A stretch of DNA of 39,978 bases from Streptomyces sp. ISL-100 (GTDB taxonomy: Bacteria; Actinomycetota; Actinomycetes; Streptomycetales; Streptomycetaceae), in assembly GCF_018614615.1 (NCBI RefSeq), contig NZ_JAGGOK010000132.1:1-39978 (forward strand), written 5' to 3'. Below, piece after piece: positions 30,641-37,336 of this stretch (positions within the stretch are counted from its first letter, which is position 1; every line of letters starts with the position of its first letter). Both the position numbers and the translations under genes were made by a program. The notes beneath the pieces were generated by a model. It was given only the letters and a program-made list of their open reading frames with translations, searched no databases and was not told where the DNA came from.

Positions 30641-30840
30641 ATCTCGTCGGCTCCAACGGGCGGGCGAGGGGGGCGGCATAGGTGACGCCACAGGAGCAAT
30701 CGTGTCGGCTTCAACGGGCGGGCAGGGCGGGAGAGGTGGCCGCCGCAGGCGGCGCAACTAACGGGCCGCAACCGCCGACGGCGGCGGCGAGCCCCCCGAC
30801 GGAGACGGCAACCAATCGTGCCGGCTTCAACGGGGCGGGC
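30641..30840 (+). repeat. three imperfect 25-bp direct repeats in a gene-free interval
   Basis: The interval 30583-30884 has no credible gene. It holds three copies of a sequence near TCGTGTCGGCTTCAACGGGC: at 30641-30666, 30696-30722 and 30811-30840 (in the first, CTCC replaces CTTC). Spacing is uneven (about 55 and 115 bp). They follow the fadE32-like stop. Origin and role are unknown; decayed coding repeats or 3'-end RNA structure are possible. Confidence 0.6.
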
Positions 30841-30884
30841 GGACGGAGCCGACCGCCAAACCATGCCCGCCCACCCAAGGGGCC

Positions 30885-31382
30885 TCAGTCCTCCCGAGCC
30901 CCTTCGTCGCCGTTGCCCCGGCGAATCGTGCGTACTGGCTGACCCGGCCGCCACGCTCGCACCACGAGCGCGTCGCCCTCAATGGAGGTCCGGACCACCT
31001 CCGTCGGCTCAACGCGGAAAAGATGGAACGGCTCCGGCGGCTTGATCTCCCCGACGAACCGGGCGATGACATCCGGATCGGTGACCTCCACCGCCCGGCC
31101 GCTGATCCGCGCGTCCCCGTCCCGCATCTGCTCATCCGCGCCCGGGTTCGCCTGGATGGCGAAGCGCGGATCGCGCTGAAGGTCCTGCGCCTTGCGTGAG
31201 TACGGCATCATGCCGAGCCACAACTCTCCGTGGAGAAACGTCACTTCGAGCCCGGTCACACGCGGCGACCCGTCCTTTCGGACCGTCGCGAGAACATGGT
31301 GCTTGTACTGCTGGAATCGTTGCTGCACGGCCTCCGCGAACTGCGGTTCCGCCACCTGGAAGTCTTCCCAACCGTTCACCAT
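30885..31382 (-). CDS. pyridoxamine 5'-phosphate oxidase-like (PPOX) flavin/F420 protein
   Basis: A 165-residue split beta-barrel protein of the PPOX superfamily. Typical are QQRFQQYKHHVLATVRKDGS, PRVTGLEVTFLHGELWLGMM, SRKAQDLQRDPRFAIQ and DARISGRAVEVTDPDVIARF. In actinobacteria many such proteins bind F420 or FMN and reduce small molecules. The substrate is unknown, and it lacks the residues that would prove true PdxH activity. I start at the ATG at 31382. The longer open frame (to 31505) crosses the palindrome in the divergent promoter and has no conserved content. It faces the VOC gene across 73 bp. Confidence 0.85.
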   Translation of the reverse strand: MVNGWEDFQVAEPQFAEAVQQRFQQYKHHVLATVRKDGSPRVTGLEVTFLHGELWLGMMPYSRKAQDLQRDPRFAIQANPGADEQMRDGDARISGRAVEVTDPDVIARFVGEIKPPEPFHLFRVEPTEVVRTSIEGDALVVRAWRPGQPVRTIRRGNGDEGARED

Positions 31383-31399
31383 GACGTCATCGAACCCTG

Positions 31400-31426
31400 G
31401 ATACCCGACATCTTCTGTCGGGTATC
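31400..31426. promoter_or_regulatory. perfect 11-bp inverted repeat in a divergent promoter
   Basis: GATACCCGACA (31400-31410) and TGTCGGGTATC (31416-31426) flank a 5-nt spacer. They are centred between the PPOX gene start (31382) and the VOC start (31456). A perfect 27-bp dyad here is a strong operator candidate for a dimeric regulator of both genes. An RNA hairpin in either 5' leader is the alternative. Confidence 0.6.
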
Positions 31427-31455
31427 GGCTTTCCTTCGGCGATAGGGTCCCGCAC

Positions 31456-31836
31456 GTGATCGCCGAACTGCAGTGCGTGGTGCTCGACTGCGCCGACCCC
31501 CTCACCCTCGCCCACTTCTACGCTTCGCTGGCCGGCGGCGAAGTGAATCGGCCGGACCGCCGATGGGGCGTCGACGACGACTGGGCCACGCTGCACACCC
31601 CCAACGGCCTCGTCCTCGCCTTCCAGCGCGTACCCGACCACCGCCCGCCGCGGTGGCCCGACCCGGCCCACCCACAGCAGTTCCATATGGACTTCAGCGT
31701 TCCGGATCTCCTCCACGCCCATGCCCAGATGTTGGAGCTGGGCGCCTCCCTGCTGCTCGACGACGGGGCGGGCGCCCGCAGTTGGCGGATCTACGCGGAT
31801 CCCGCCGGTCACCCCTTCTGCCTCGTACGTCACTGA
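31456..31836 (+). CDS. VOC family protein
   Basis: 126 residues in a single VOC domain pair: IAELQCVVLDCADPLTLAHF, WATLHTPNGLVLAFQRVP, HMDFSVPDLLHAHAQMLELG and the end RIYADPAGHPFCLV. It resembles 'glyoxalase-like domain' proteins with a DPAGHPFCL tail found widely in Streptomyces. I use the GTG at 31456; the open frame before it crosses the palindrome and the PPOX gene. Divergent from the PPOX flavoprotein, with which it may be co-regulated. Substrate unknown. Confidence 0.85.
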   Translation: MIAELQCVVLDCADPLTLAHFYASLAGGEVNRPDRRWGVDDDWATLHTPNGLVLAFQRVPDHRPPRWPDPAHPQQFHMDFSVPDLLHAHAQMLELGASLLLDDGAGARSWRIYADPAGHPFCLVRH

Positions 31837-31850
31837 CAACACACGTAGGC

Positions 31851-31918
31851 CAACAACCGTTGACATCAACTCGCTCCGTGCCCTACATTGGCCAACAAGC
31901 GTTGACCAACAAGCGTTG
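31851..31918 (+). promoter_or_regulatory. three copies of a CAAC-N4-GTTG operator before the FAD monooxygenase
   Basis: CAACAACCGTTG (31851-31862), CAACAAGCGTTG (31893-31904) and CAACAAGCGTTG (31907-31918) are three near-identical short dyads. Starts are 42 bp and 14 bp apart (42 is three times 14 and four helical turns). The first overlaps the -35 hexamer and the second covers the predicted transcription start. This is the layout of repression by a TetR- or MarR-type dimer binding cooperatively. The regulator gene is not identifiable next door. Confidence 0.7.
31860..31889 (+). promoter_or_regulatory. vegetative-type promoter of the FAD monooxygenase gene
   Basis: A perfect -35 hexamer TTGACA (31860-31865) is followed after 18 bp by TACATT (31884-31889), a good -10. 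Transcription would begin near 31896, leaving a leader of about 39 nt that contains two operator copies and AGGAGG. It is one of the best matches to consensus in this GC-rich window. Confidence 0.65.
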
Positions 31919-31934
31919 GCATCAGGAGGTCGCC

Positions 31935-33434
31935 ATGCACGGCACGACCGGTACCACTTCTCAGCGCAGCAACGTCATCGTCGTCGGCGCGGGCCCCACC
32001 GGGCTGCTGCTCGCGGGCGATCTGGCCGCCGAAGGTGTCCCCGTCACGGTGGTGGAGCGGCGCCCCCGGGGCATCAGCAACCTGACCCGGGCCTTCGGTG
32101 TGCACGCCCGCACCCTGGAGCAGCTCGACGCCCGCGGCCTCGCCGACGAGCTCGTCACCACGGGTCAGATCGTCACCCGCCTGGAGCTCTTCGGCTCGCT
32201 CGCCCTCGACATCTCCGATCTCCCCTCGCGTTTCCCGTACTTGCTGGTGACTCCGCAGTTCGAAGTGGAGAAGCTGCTGCTGCGCCGGGCCGAGGAGAAC
32301 GGCGCGACGTTCGTGTACGGAGCGGAGGTCACCGGGCTCGCACAGGACGACGCGGGCGTGACGCTCGGCGTGCGACGCGAGGACGGTACGGCCGAGACAC
32401 TGCGAGCGGCCTACGCGGTGGGCGCCGACGGGGTGCGCAGTGCCGTGCGCAAAGCGCTGGACCTGCCCTTCCCCGGCCACTCGGTCATCAAGTCGATCGT
32501 CCTGGCCGACGTGCTGCTCGCCCAGGAACCCGACCGTACGGCCGCGGTGAACGGCATGGGCACGGCCTTCGGGTTCCTCATCCCCTTCGGGGACGGGTAC
32601 TGGCGCGTGGGCGGCTGGGACCGTACGCGCGGCGAGATCCCCGACACCGCGCCCGTTGAGCTCGATGAGCTGCGCGAGATCGCCCGGCGCGCCTTCGGCA
32701 GCGACTTCGGTATGCACGACGCCCGCTGGATGTCCCGCTTCCACAGCGACGAACGCCAGGTCCCGCAGTACCGGGTGGGCAGGGTCCTCCTCGCGGGCGA
32801 CGCGGCGCACACGCACTCCCCGGCCGGCGGCCAGGGCATGAACACCGGCCTCCAGGACGCGGCCAACCTCGGCTGGAAGCTGGCTTCCGTGGTGAACGGC
32901 CAGGCGCCGGACGGCCTGTTGGACTCGTATCACGACGAACGGCACCCGGTCGGCAGGGCCGTGCTGCGCAGCAGTGGCGCACTCATCCGCCTCGCCATGG
33001 CCCACAATCCACTGCAGCGCGGACTCCGCTCCCTACTGACCCTGATCGCCGGCAACGTACGCCCGGTCGCCCGCACGGCGATTGGGCAGATCACCGGCAT
33101 CGGTTACTCATACGGCGCTCCGCGCGGCGCCCACCCGCTCACGGGCAGGCGCGTGCCGGACGTCGAGCTCCAGGAGGGACGGCTGTACGAGGCGCTTCGC
33201 GCGGGGCAGTTCGTACTGATCACGCCACGGGGCACGGAGGTCGACCACGACGATCGGCTCACGGTGACGCACTGGGCGAGTGACCGCCGTACGACTCTGC
33301 TCGTCCGCCCCGACGGCTACGCGGCCTGGGCCTCGGAGACCGCCGCCCCCGAGTCCGTCGCCGCGAGGATCGCCACCAGCGAGATGCGGGTCTCCTGGAG
33401 GTCCGCGATGCGTGCGTCGATACCGCGCAACTGA
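31935..33434 (+). CDS. FAD-dependent aromatic-type monooxygenase (PheA/TfdB class A flavoprotein)
   Basis: 499 residues. The dinucleotide-binding motif is VVGAGPTGLLLAGDLAAEG (about 15-33) with VVERRP. The second FAD contact is AVGADGVRSAVRKAL and the third is RVLLAGDAAHTHSPAGGQGM, followed by NTGLQDAANLGWKLA. The class hydroxylates aromatic or polyketide substrates with NAD(P)H and O2. The C-terminal domain (about 380-499) is the short thioredoxin-like fold without active cysteines. The ATG at 31935 has AGGAGG 5 nt upstream. The open frame before it is shadow. Transcription should be tightly controlled through the triple operator, so the enzyme probably answers to an inducer, perhaps a xenobiotic. 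The substrate cannot be named. Confidence 0.92.
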   Translation: MHGTTGTTSQRSNVIVVGAGPTGLLLAGDLAAEGVPVTVVERRPRGISNLTRAFGVHARTLEQLDARGLADELVTTGQIVTRLELFGSLALDISDLPSRFPYLLVTPQFEVEKLLLRRAEENGATFVYGAEVTGLAQDDAGVTLGVRREDGTAETLRAAYAVGADGVRSAVRKALDLPFPGHSVIKSIVLADVLLAQEPDRTAAVNGMGTAFGFLIPFGDGYWRVGGWDRTRGEIPDTAPVELDELREIARRAFGSDFGMHDARWMSRFHSDERQVPQYRVGRVLLAGDAAHTHSPAGGQGMNTGLQDAANLGWKLASVVNGQAPDGLLDSYHDERHPVGRAVLRSSGALIRLAMAHNPLQRGLRSLLTLIAGNVRPVARTAIGQITGIGYSYGAPRGAHPLTGRRVPDVELQEGRLYEALRAGQFVLITPRGTEVDHDDRLTVTHWASDRRTTLLVRPDGYAAWASETAAPESVAARIATSEMRVSWRSAMRASIPRN

Positions 33435-33495
33435 CCGCGCAGATGGCCGCTCACGCACGACGCGAACCCCAGGGGTGGTGTCATGGAGATCGGGC

Positions 33496-34047
33496 TCAGC
33501 CGACCGTGAGGGTGACGACCGCCGTGTGCCCTCCGGCCAACAGGGCGCCCGGCGATGCGGTCACCACGGCGTCGTACCGGCCAAGGGTGACGCCCTCGAA
33601 CGACGCGGTCCCGTCCAGCGCGACGATCACCACCGTCCCTCCCGGCGGGACTGCGACGTTGAGGTTCCCGCGCAGCACCGCGACCCGCGCGGCCGTCCGG
33701 CCCCTGCGGTACATGACGTTGAAGTTCACGACCCGGCCGTCGAGCAGTCGGCAGTCGGTGGCGATGTCCCCGGGAAAGTCGTACGGGACGTAACGCTGGT
33801 CGACGAGCCGCCGCTCACCGCCCACCGTGAGCTCCATCCCCGCACCCTCAGCCATCGTGAGGATCCGGTCCACCCCGGGGAATGCCGAGAACGGGCCGTC
33901 CCTTTCGACCTCCGCGAGGCTGATCCGCCAGTCGAAGTCGGCCATCCCGGCGTTCGGCGGGTATGCCGCGATCTCGCGGGTGACCCCGCCGCCGTTCTTC
34001 CACGCCACAGCCTCACGGTCGGCCGACCTCAGCACCTGGACGGTCAT
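33496..34047 (-). CDS. HutD family protein
   Basis: A 183-residue HutD-type bicupin. It begins VLRSADREAVAWKNGGGVTR (the 'WKNGGG.T.E' motif) and continues DFDWRISLAEVERDGPFSAF, PGVDRILTMAEGAGMELTV and VPYDFPGD, with a second cupin-like half from NFNVMYRRG. HutD is linked to histidine utilisation in pseudomonads, where it may bind formiminoglutamate, but no hut enzyme genes are near here. The ATG at 34047 overlaps the VWA gene stop by four bases, so the pair is co-translated. No hairpin was noted behind it. Function in this context is open. Confidence 0.9.
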   Translation of the reverse strand: MTVQVLRSADREAVAWKNGGGVTREIAAYPPNAGMADFDWRISLAEVERDGPFSAFPGVDRILTMAEGAGMELTVGGERRLVDQRYVPYDFPGDIATDCRLLDGRVVNFNVMYRRGRTAARVAVLRGNLNVAVPPGGTVVIVALDGTASFEGVTLGRYDAVVTASPGALLAGGHTAVVTLTVG

Positions 34048-34760
34048 CGCACGATGCCCTGCGCCCGCGCCGCGGCCAGCCAGGCCGGGAACTCGCGCAC
34101 CAACTGGTCGTACAGCTCGCTGTCGGAGACCTGGCGCGGATCCAGCCCGGCGTGGAAGTAGCCCGCGTTGTCTACCGGCCGCTTCGCCGGTACGGCCAGC
34201 TCGTCCAGCTTGCGCAGGAAGTCGAACTGCGTGCTTCGCGTATTACCGAAGCCCACGAACTGCCAGAACAGCGGCAGCTTCGCGGCCTTGCAGACGTACC
34301 GCTCCGCCGCGAGCTTGTTGATTGGACCGCCGTCGGTCTGGAAGACGACCAGTGCGGGCGCCGTCGATCCGCTGTCGAGGTAGTGGTCGATTACCGCGTC
34401 CATGGCCAGGTGATAGCTGGTCTTGCCCATGTGCCCGAGCCCCGCGACGATCTTGTCGATGCGGCCCTGGTGGTTGTCGAGGGCGATGTCCGTGATCGCG
34501 TCGACGTCCGTCGAGAAGAAGACGATCGGCACGCTGCCGTCGTCGTCGAGATTGGCCGAGAGCCCGAGCACCCGGTCGGCGAGCGCCTGCACGCTGCCGT
34601 CCCGGTAATACGGCTTCATGGAACCCGAGTAGTCGAGCACCAGATAGACGGCGGCGCGTTGCCCGCTCAACCCGTACTTTTGCAGCGAGACGCCGGCGCT
34701 CTTGTAGAAGCTGACGAGCGCGGGCGCGGTCTCCTCGACCTTGTGGAGGCTTATCGCCAC
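34044..34760 (-). CDS. VWA domain protein (TerF-like)
   Basis: 238 residues. A short N-terminal segment (VSFYKSAGVSLQKYGLSGQR) precedes a von Willebrand A domain. It has the MIDAS motif DYSGSM (Asp43, Ser45, Ser47), FFSTDVD, a conserved Thr in MGKTSYHLAMD, FQTDGGP, and WQFVGFGNTRSTQFDFLRKL. This closely resembles the VWA half of TerF and related proteins of tellurite/stress clusters. No TerD or other ter genes adjoin it. There is no signal peptide or membrane helix, so it acts in the cytoplasm, probably binding metal-dependent partners. The coupled HutD gene downstream is an unusual companion. Confidence 0.88.
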   Translation of the reverse strand: MAISLHKVEETAPALVSFYKSAGVSLQKYGLSGQRAAVYLVLDYSGSMKPYYRDGSVQALADRVLGLSANLDDDGSVPIVFFSTDVDAITDIALDNHQGRIDKIVAGLGHMGKTSYHLAMDAVIDHYLDSGSTAPALVVFQTDGGPINKLAAERYVCKAAKLPLFWQFVGFGNTRSTQFDFLRKLDELAVPAKRPVDNAGYFHAGLDPRQVSDSELYDQLVREFPAWLAAARAQGIVR

Positions 34761-34847
34761 GTCGGGTCTCCGTTTCGTACGCGATTCGGTTCGGTTCGGT
34801 TACGGGGCTGGTGGGACTGGCGGAATGCCGAGGTTACGTCACCGAGG

Positions 34848-35122
34848 TCACGTGATGCCGATGCCGCCGTGCAGCTCGATCATCTCGACTGCGGCTGCGG
34901 AGTGCGCTTGGAGCAGGGGGACTTCGGCGGCCGCGAGAGCAGGTTCCGCGTCGGAGTGAGCCGCGGCCAGGCGATGGAACTGGCCGACTCGACCGGCACG
35001 TATGGGTCGGCGAGCCGGTGCTTGACGGGCCTGAAGGTGCCGACCCCGATGGGGCGGCCCAACTGGACGCGGTCCTTGGCGTACTGGACGGTGATCTCCA
35101 GCGCCGGTCCAGCCGCGCCCAC
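34848..35122 (-). pseudogene. acyl-CoA dehydrogenase fragment with frameshift
   Basis: One frame reads ALEITVQYAKDRVQLGRPIG and then TFRPVKHRLAD, the typical 'ald.tv.YakdR.QFGrpIG.fQavkHrlAD' segment of ACADs. After about 40 codons the similarity moves to another frame, which reads AEVPLLQAHSAAAVEMIELH followed by GGIGIT and a TGA at 34848. The N-terminal two thirds and the last helices are missing. It is a degraded gene distinct from the intact fadE genes. It lies directly behind PadR on the same strand. Confidence 0.75.
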
Positions 35123-35186
35123 TTGTTCCGCTCACTGCCCTGACAGCGCTGCGCGAGTGTGACCCGCTGCTCTGCCTCCGCCGCAC

Positions 35187-35825
35187 CTACGGCCGCGTAC
35201 CGCGCCCGCGACGCTCCGAGGCTTCCAGCTCCTCGATGTCCGACAGCATGGCGTCGGCCAAGTCGCGTTCGGAGGCGTAGTACCGCTCCGCCCACTTGAG
35301 GGTGAGCGTGGGATACGCCCACGCCGGCTCCCCCTTCGCGTCCTCGACGTCCGCGAGCGCACGTTGGCGCATCTTCTCCGCGAACTCCCGGTGCTGGGCG
35401 AGCACTTCACGCATCTGCTCGGGTTCGAGGAGGTGCCCGAGCCAGAGCCGCAGCATCGGCCCGTGCTTCAGCACCGGCGGGTCGACGGGGGCCTCGCGCG
35501 CCCAGGTACGGACGGCGTCCATGCCCGCGTCGGTGATCCTGTACACGCGCTTGTCGCGGGTGCCGGTGTCCTGCGTGACCATGCGCGAGGTCGCGAAGCC
35601 GGCCTTCTCCAGCCGCTTCAGCTCGCTGTAGATCTGACTGAACGACGGACTCCAGTAGAAGAAGCGCAGCGACCGGTCCGACCACTTCTTGAGGTCGTAG
35701 CCGGACAGTTCCTCCCCGAAGGACAGCAGTCCGAGTACGGCCCAGCTCGTCGCCGGCAGCGCGGGCCGCTCGCCTTCGCCCCCCTGCTTCTTCTCCGTCA
35801 CGGACCGCAGTCTACGGGCGGACAT
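35187..35825 (-). CDS. PadR family transcriptional regulator
   Basis: A 212-residue PadR-s2-type protein. The winged helix (about 25-105) shows LPATSWAVLGLLSFGEELSG, YDLKKWSDRSLRFFYWSPSF, SQIYSELKRLEKAGF and RVYRITDAGMDAVRTW. A C-terminal helical dimerisation part follows (LRLWLGHLLEPEQMREVLAQ, KWAERYYASERDLADAMLSD). I start at the ATG at 35825 with AAGGG upstream; an earlier in-frame ATG at 35882 lies in the palindrome. It is divergent from the LLM stub and SDR gene across an imperfect 30-bp palindrome. It probably represses itself and that former operon in response to a small molecule. Confidence 0.92.
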   Translation of the reverse strand: MSARRLRSVTEKKQGGEGERPALPATSWAVLGLLSFGEELSGYDLKKWSDRSLRFFYWSPSFSQIYSELKRLEKAGFATSRMVTQDTGTRDKRVYRITDAGMDAVRTWAREAPVDPPVLKHGPMLRLWLGHLLEPEQMREVLAQHREFAEKMRQRALADVEDAKGEPAWAYPTLTLKWAERYYASERDLADAMLSDIEELEASERRGRGTRP

Positions 35826-35852
35826 GACAGACACCCTTCCACCGACAGCCGC

Positions 35853-35882
35853 ATGCCTGGTAGAAGTATTCCTGTTAGGCAT
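35853..35882. promoter_or_regulatory. imperfect 30-bp palindrome, probable PadR operator
   Basis: ATGCCT (35853-35858) and AGGCAT (35877-35882) are perfect outer arms, and 10 of 15 base pairs across the dyad match. It lies 28 bp upstream of the PadR start and 11 bp upstream of the LLM stub's ATG. PadR sites commonly have ATGT/ACAT-like outer arms. Both divergent genes would be controlled. Confidence 0.5.
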
Positions 35883-35892
35883 AGCTCAGGAA

Positions 35893-36045
35893 ATGCCGAG
35901 AACGAGAGACACCCGAGCGTTCGGTGTCGACGAGGTGATGTGCCTCATCCAGATGGGCACGGACCCGCAGGAGGCGTGCATGGAGACCCTCCGCCAGTAG
36001 GGCGAGACAGCCATACCCCACGTCACAGCACTGGAGGGCAAGTGA
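35893..36045 (+). pseudogene. C-terminal stub of an LLM-class flavin oxidoreductase, with nonsense mutation
   Basis: From the ATG at 35893 the frame reads RAFGVDEVMCLIQMGTDPQE and then ACMETLRQ to a TAG (35998-36000). After the stop it continues GETAIPHVTALEGK to a TGA at 36043. This is the C-terminal signature of luciferase-like monooxygenases (VCMETIRQWGE..IPHF), with the Trp codon TGG turned into TAG. The whole N-terminal barrel is missing. The second stop overlaps the GTG of the SDR gene (GTGA), showing the two were once coupled. Confidence 0.72.
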
Positions 36046-36779
36046 GCAGCGGCATCATCTCGCTCGACGGCAAAGTCGTCGTCATCACGGGCGCCGGCCG
36101 CGGCCAGGGGGCGGCCGAGGCCCGGCTCTTCGCCGAGGCCGGCGCGCGCGTGGTCATCACGGACGTACGAGAGGACGAAGGCCGGGAGGTGGCGAAGCCC
36201 CTGGGCAGACACGGTCTGTTCGTACGCCATGACGTGTCGTCGCAGGAGAGCTGGGCCGAGACGGTCGCGGCCGCGCTCTTCGCGTACGGCCGGATCGACG
36301 CCCTCGTGAACAACGCCGCCCTGTGGCGCACCGCGTCCGTCGAGCACGAGACCCTCACCAACTTCGAGACGCTGTTACGGGTCAACCTCCTCGGCCCCTT
36401 CCTCGGGATCCAGGCCGTCGTACCCGCGATGAAGGAGGCAGGCGGCGGCTCGATCGTGAACGTCTCGTCGACGGCCGGCCTGGTCGGCATCCCCGGCCAT
36501 GCGGCGTACGGGTCCACGAAGTTCGGCCTGCGCGGCCTGACCCGCTCGTCCGCGCTGGATCTCGCGCCGTACAAAATCCGCGTCAACTCGATCCACCCCG
36601 GCGCCATCGACACCCCGATGGTGTCGTCGGTCGCGGGCCGGGACTGGTCACATCTGCCGCTCGGCCGGATGGGCCGGCCCGAGGAGGTCGGAGAGCTCGT
36701 ACGTTTCCTCGTCTCGGACGCGTCCTCGTACATCACCGGCACAGAACTCACAGTGGACGGCGGGTCGACGACCGGATAA
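36042..36779 (+). CDS. SDR family oxidoreductase, 3-alpha/20-beta-hydroxysteroid dehydrogenase-like
   Basis: A 245-residue classical SDR: TGAGRGQGAAEARLFAEAGA (NAD binding), VITDVREDEG, NNAALWRTASVE, the catalytic motif VNVSSTAGLVGIPGHAAYGS with TKFGLRGLTRSSALDLAPY, and SYITGTELTVDGGSTTG. The overall pattern resembles the S. exfoliatus 3-alpha,20-beta-hydroxysteroid dehydrogenase (AMKDAGGGSIVN, AAYG.SK.GVRGL, DGGWTTG). Many SDRs of other specificity also share it, so the substrate is open. The start is the GTG at 36042, overlapping the LLM stub's stop. Divergent from PadR, and the only intact enzyme gene in this decayed patch. Confidence 0.88.
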   Translation: MSSGIISLDGKVVVITGAGRGQGAAEARLFAEAGARVVITDVREDEGREVAKPLGRHGLFVRHDVSSQESWAETVAAALFAYGRIDALVNNAALWRTASVEHETLTNFETLLRVNLLGPFLGIQAVVPAMKEAGGGSIVNVSSTAGLVGIPGHAAYGSTKFGLRGLTRSSALDLAPYKIRVNSIHPGAIDTPMVSSVAGRDWSHLPLGRMGRPEEVGELVRFLVSDASSYITGTELTVDGGSTTG

Positions 36780-36810
36780 CCGACGACCGCCCGGGACACG
36801 CCGCGCGCCC

Positions 36811-37215
36811 TGCGTCTCGGCCGGCTACCGCCGCCGGCCCCCGGAGCACCGCTCCCCACTCCCCCGCCGCGGCAGCGGCCGACAACGCGTACACCGTCGT
36901 CCAGCAGGCGTCCGCGCGCCGGCCCGGCCGATCGTCGTCGCGGGCGACTCCAGCGGCAGCGACCTGACGGCGGTTACGGCGCGCGGGCGCCCCGGAAGCG
37001 ATCGCGACCCAGCTCCTCTTCCACCCGGCTCTGGACCACCGTCTCGAAGGTGGTTCGGCAGCGGCGTACGCCGCGGGCTGCTCCCACACCACCACCGCCC
37101 ATATGCGCCGGCACTGCGAGCAGCACCTGCGCCCGGACGGCGACCCGTCCGATCCGCACGCTTCCCTCGGACTCGCCCCCGCCCTCACCGGCCTCCCGCC
37201 GGCGCCGGCCGCGGC
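36811..37215 (+). pseudogene. HSL-type alpha/beta-hydrolase remnant, several frameshifts
   Basis: Three frames each carry parts of one esterase. SAGYRRRPPEHRSPLP corresponds to 'YRlAPEhpfPa'. AAADNAYTVVQQASA corresponds to 'DayaalrW'. RPIVVAGDSSGSDLTAVTAR contains the nucleophile elbow GDSxG. After a shift, EAIATQLLFHPALDHR and DGDPSDPHASLGLAPALTGL match the 'llyPvld' and 'DPyasPl.a.dLsgLPPa' region. The oxyanion HGGG part and the C-terminal His are absent. The 557-bp interval 36780-37336 has no other gene. Confidence 0.7.
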
Positions 37216-37336
37216 GGGGTGCAGTTTGAAGTGCGACTCCGCCGCCGACTGGCCGGTACGGGTCCGTACGTTATCTTGATCGGCGCCGACCCCCACCGGC
37301 TCTCCCCCGTTTGCCCAGAAGTCCAAGGAGCCGGCC

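Noticed and set aside
31851..31918. Short regular repeats considered as a CRISPR remnant
   Set aside because: Units are 12-bp dyads with a 2-bp and a 30-bp gap, overlapping a promoter; this is an operator array, not repeat-spacer structure.
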